Below are positions 5,748-7,391 of a DNA stretch of 7,391 nucleotides, piece after piece (within the stretch, counting starts at the first letter, position 1; every line of letters begins with the position of its first letter). A model generated the notes under the pieces. That model searched no databases. It was not told where the DNA came from and saw only the letters and a list, made by a program, of their open reading frames with translations. The position numbers were made by a program, and so were the translations under genes. This stretch comes from an uncultured Eubacteriales bacterium (GTDB taxonomy: Bacteria; Bacillota; Clostridia; Christensenellales; Aristaeellaceae), in the NCBI GenBank assembly GCA_902782795.1, contig CACZOT010000280.1, positions 1 through 7,391 on the forward strand, in the 5' to 3' direction.

Positions 5748-7205
5748 ATGCAGCCTTGGACCATTGATGATCTTCTCTGCGCGCAGCGCTGTCCGCGCGC
5801 GTTCTATTTGCGCGCCCGCGGGGCAGGCGGCCCGCGCCGCGCCGCCGAGCGCATTCCCCTCTCGCTGGAAGCAGCCCGCGCCTTGCGAGGTGAGGTGTTC
5901 GATTGCACAGCCGGCGAGCCGATCCCCGAGGACGCACCAGCCCTCTGGGGGCTGCACGCTTCCTATGAGGATTGCGTATGCGAAGCGGATCTGCTTGTGC
6001 GGCGTGAAAACGGCTGGGAGCTTCTCCTCGACGCGAGCGCATACGAGGCCCGCGAACCGCTTGTGCGGGAGGCGTCGTTCGCCATGCGCGTGCTCGATGG
6101 CAACGGGATCCATGTGACCAAGGTCACTGCGCTTCTGCTCGATCAGCGGTTCGTGCGCGGGGAGGCCATGGATTACGCGGCATTTTACCATGAGAAGGAT
6201 ATCACCAAGCGCGCGCGTTCCTTCCTGCCTAAGGTATCAGATCGCGTCGCCAAGCTCAATGCCTTGGCGTCTCTGGACGAGACCCCGGAAGCCGTCCTCT
6301 GCGAAAACTGCCTCCGTCCCATGGAATGCGCGTACTGGCCCGAGTGCACGGCCGACTTGCCCAAGCCCAACGTCTTCGATCTGACGGGCATCTCCGCGGC
6401 CAAGAAGCTGCTTCTGTACCGCAGAGGCGTGATCACCTTCGTCGAATGTCTCGCGTACGGCGAACTCCAGCACCAGCAGCAGACGCAGATTCTCGCGGAG
6501 ATCCTCCACGAGCCGCCTCACGTGCGCCGCGCGCCGCTCGAGGCGTTTCTCAAAACGCTCTGGTACCCCATGTGTTTTCTGGATTTCGAATCCTGCCAGC
6601 CACCCGTGCCGCTCTTTGAGGGCATGCGGCCCTTTGAACAGATGGCCTTCCAGTATTCGCTGCACGTCGTTCGGGAACAAGGCGCAGAGCCGGAACATCG
6701 CGAGGTCATCGTGCCTCCGGGCGAGGATCCGCGGCCTGCGCTCGCTGAAGGTCTCGTGCGCGACGTGCCCGAAAACGCCTGCGTCGTGGTGTATTCCAAC
6801 GGGCTGGAAAAGCATGTCATCGCGACTCTGGCCGAGCGCTTCCCCGATCTTCGCCGCCGCCTTCAGCGTATGAACGCATCCATGCGCGATCTTATCGCGC
6901 CTTTCCGCTCGCGGGATTATTACGATCGCGCAATGAACGGCTCCTGCTCGCTCAAGAAGGTCTTGCCCGCTGTCTGTCCCGACGAGGCGGAGGTCTCCTA
7001 CGAGCGCCTGGACGGCGTGCAGAACGGCCATGAGGCCATGCGGGCGTATCTGCGCGCAGAGCTGGTCGATCACGTAGATTGGGATGAGACGCGCGCGCGC
7101 CTGAGCGCCTATTGCTCTGTGGATACTCTGGGCATGGTGCGCCTCGTGGAGCGGCTGGAGCAAGCCGTTTGGCCCAACGACGAAGGCCGCATTCCGCAGA
7201 AATAA
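5748..7205 (+). CDS. DUF2779 protein: Cas4-like N-terminus plus DEDDy exonuclease-like C-terminus
   Basis: This 485-aa protein has two parts. The N-terminal ~200 residues resemble the Cas4-like PD-(D/E)XK module of DUF2779 proteins: LLCAQRCPRAFYL at 9-21, an Asp at 81 in EADLLV, YVRxG-like RFVRG at 134-138, and a cysteine cluster CENC...MEC...PEC (C185, C188, C194, C200) suited to an Fe-S cluster or zinc. The C-terminal DUF2779 domain begins at FLDFES (277-282). It shows DEDD exonuclease motifs: D279/E281 (motif I), VVYSNGLEKH at 347-356 (motif II region), DLIAPF at 381-386, and Y455xxxD459 in AYCSVDT (motif III, DEDDy type). PFEQMAFQYSLH and SLKKVLPAV also fit the family. The E-x-K triad position reads LLLDAS (residues 92-97, L94 and A96 where Glu and Lys are expected), so the nuclease half is probably inactive. 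The substrate is unknown. The start is set by GGAGG at 5736-5740, 7 bases from the ATG. Confidence 0.88.
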   Translation: MQPWTIDDLLCAQRCPRAFYLRARGAGGPRRAAERIPLSLEAARALRGEVFDCTAGEPIPEDAPALWGLHASYEDCVCEADLLVRRENGWELLLDASAYEAREPLVREASFAMRVLDGNGIHVTKVTALLLDQRFVRGEAMDYAAFYHEKDITKRARSFLPKVSDRVAKLNALASLDETPEAVLCENCLRPMECAYWPECTADLPKPNVFDLTGISAAKKLLLYRRGVITFVECLAYGELQHQQQTQILAEILHEPPHVRRAPLEAFLKTLWYPMCFLDFESCQPPVPLFEGMRPFEQMAFQYSLHVVREQGAEPEHREVIVPPGEDPRPALAEGLVRDVPENACVVVYSNGLEKHVIATLAERFPDLRRRLQRMNASMRDLIAPFRSRDYYDRAMNGSCSLKKVLPAVCPDEAEVSYERLDGVQNGHEAMRAYLRAELVDHVDWDETRARLSAYCSVDTLGMVRLVERLEQAVWPNDEGRIPQK

Positions 7206-7210
7206 GACGC

Positions 7211-7243
7211 GAGAGCCGGGGTGGATACGCACCGGCTCTCTTT
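7211..7243 (+). terminator. Probable weak terminator of the DUF2779 gene
   Basis: GAGAGCCGG at 7211-7219 pairs perfectly with CCGGCTCTC at 7232-7240 (9 bp, 12-base loop), starting 6 bases after the stop codon. It is followed by only three T and then CC, so the U-tract is poor. Its position and stem strength still favour termination in the plus direction. Confidence 0.6.
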
Positions 7244-7257
7244 CCGCGATATTAGCA

Positions 7258-7290
7258 AACACCCTGGAAACATAATGTTTCCAGGGCGTT
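7258..7290 (-). terminator. Hairpin downstream of tRNA-Pro, probable terminator
   Basis: CCCTGGAAAC at 7262-7271 pairs perfectly with GTTTCCAGGG at 7277-7286 around a 5-base ATAAT loop. Past one mismatch, three more outer pairs (AAC 7258-7260 with GTT 7288-7290) extend the stem. Read on the minus strand the hairpin comes 4 bases after the tRNA CCA end and runs into TGTTTGCT, a modest U-rich tail. In the plus direction there is no T-run, so it most likely ends the tRNA transcript. Confidence 0.6.
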
Positions 7291-7293
7291 CAT

Positions 7294-7370
7294 TGGTCTG
7301 GGTGAGAGGATTTGAACCTCCGGCCTCTTGAACCCCATTCAAGCACGCTACCAAACTGCGCCACACCCAG
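7294..7370 (-). tRNA. tRNA-Pro (anticodon GGG), CCA encoded
   Basis: On the minus strand a complete 77-base cloverleaf folds by eye. The acceptor stem CTGGGTG/CACCCAG has 7 of 7 pairs. The D arm is GCGC-AGTTTGGTA-GCGT, with one G-U. The anticodon arm is CTTGA-ATGGGGT-TCAAG, with U33 and anticodon GGG at 34-36 followed by G37. The variable region is 5 bases (AGGCC). The T arm is GGAGG-TTCAAAT-CCTCT. Discriminator A73 and a genomically encoded CCA follow (TGG at 7294-7296 on the plus strand). The C1-G72 pair and A73 are typical of bacterial proline tRNAs, which supports the identity. It reads CCC and CCU proline codons. Only 21 bases upstream are in the window, with no clear promoter, so it could be part of a tRNA cluster. 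Confidence 0.95.
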
Positions 7371-7391
7371 AAACAGATGCTGCCAGGAAAG

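Noticed and set aside
5748..6350. A Cas4-like region as a sign of a CRISPR or defence system
   Set aside because: No repeat-spacer array, cas gene or defence partner is in the window. The similarity is explained by the DUF2779 family architecture.
6237..7262. A 341-codon open frame on the minus strand opposite the DUF2779 gene
   Set aside because: It begins inside the intergenic hairpin region with no ribosome site of note and has no recognisable domain. The plus-strand gene has clear motifs.

Overview
The window looks like a chromosomal core segment from a GC-rich member of the Bacillota, most likely class Clostridia. The reasons are the cdaA-cdaR pair (c-di-AMP synthase and its membrane regulator), strong AAAGGAGG/GGAGG Shine-Dalgarno sites, DUF1846 and DUF2779 family proteins, and tight gene packing with short overlaps. 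The exact genus cannot be named from the sequence. I see no transposase, integrase, phage gene or CRISPR array.

Layout. (a) 1-4039, plus strand: a tightly packed apparent operon. It holds the 3' end of cdaA, cdaR, an unrecognised 189-aa membrane-anchored protein, a MinD/ParA-like P-loop ATPase, and a multi-membrane-span PIG-V-type mannosyltransferase-like protein. cdaA/cdaR and ATPase/PIG-V overlap by 4 bp (ATGA), and the small membrane protein overlaps the ATPase by 26 bp. The unit ends at a strong hairpin with T-runs on both sides (4047-4082), placed to serve both converging transcripts. (b) 4094-5575, minus strand: a full-length DUF1846 protein. (c) 5576-5747: a divergent intergenic region with an extended -10 promoter candidate on each strand and short repeats between them. 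(d) 5748-7205, plus strand: a DUF2779 protein. It has an N-terminal Cas4-like PD-(D/E)XK/Fe-S module whose catalytic residues look lost, and a C-terminal DEDDy exonuclease-like domain whose motifs look kept. (e) 7206-7391: two hairpins, then a minus-strand tRNA-Pro (anticodon GGG) with encoded CCA.

How the genes may work together. CdaA makes c-di-AMP at the membrane and CdaR controls it from the outer face. In many Bacillota this pair is followed by glmM. Here glmM is not the next gene; an unknown anchored protein, an ATPase and an envelope-type glycosyltransferase follow instead. A link between c-di-AMP signalling and envelope glycan assembly is therefore a reasonable inference, but it rests on gene order only. 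The DUF1846 and DUF2779 genes are separate transcription units with no evident link to that operon.

Most of the window is ordinary core genome. The points most worth a second look are the apparently dead nuclease half of the DUF2779 protein and the unknown 189-aa protein with repeated DDLFDV-like motifs.
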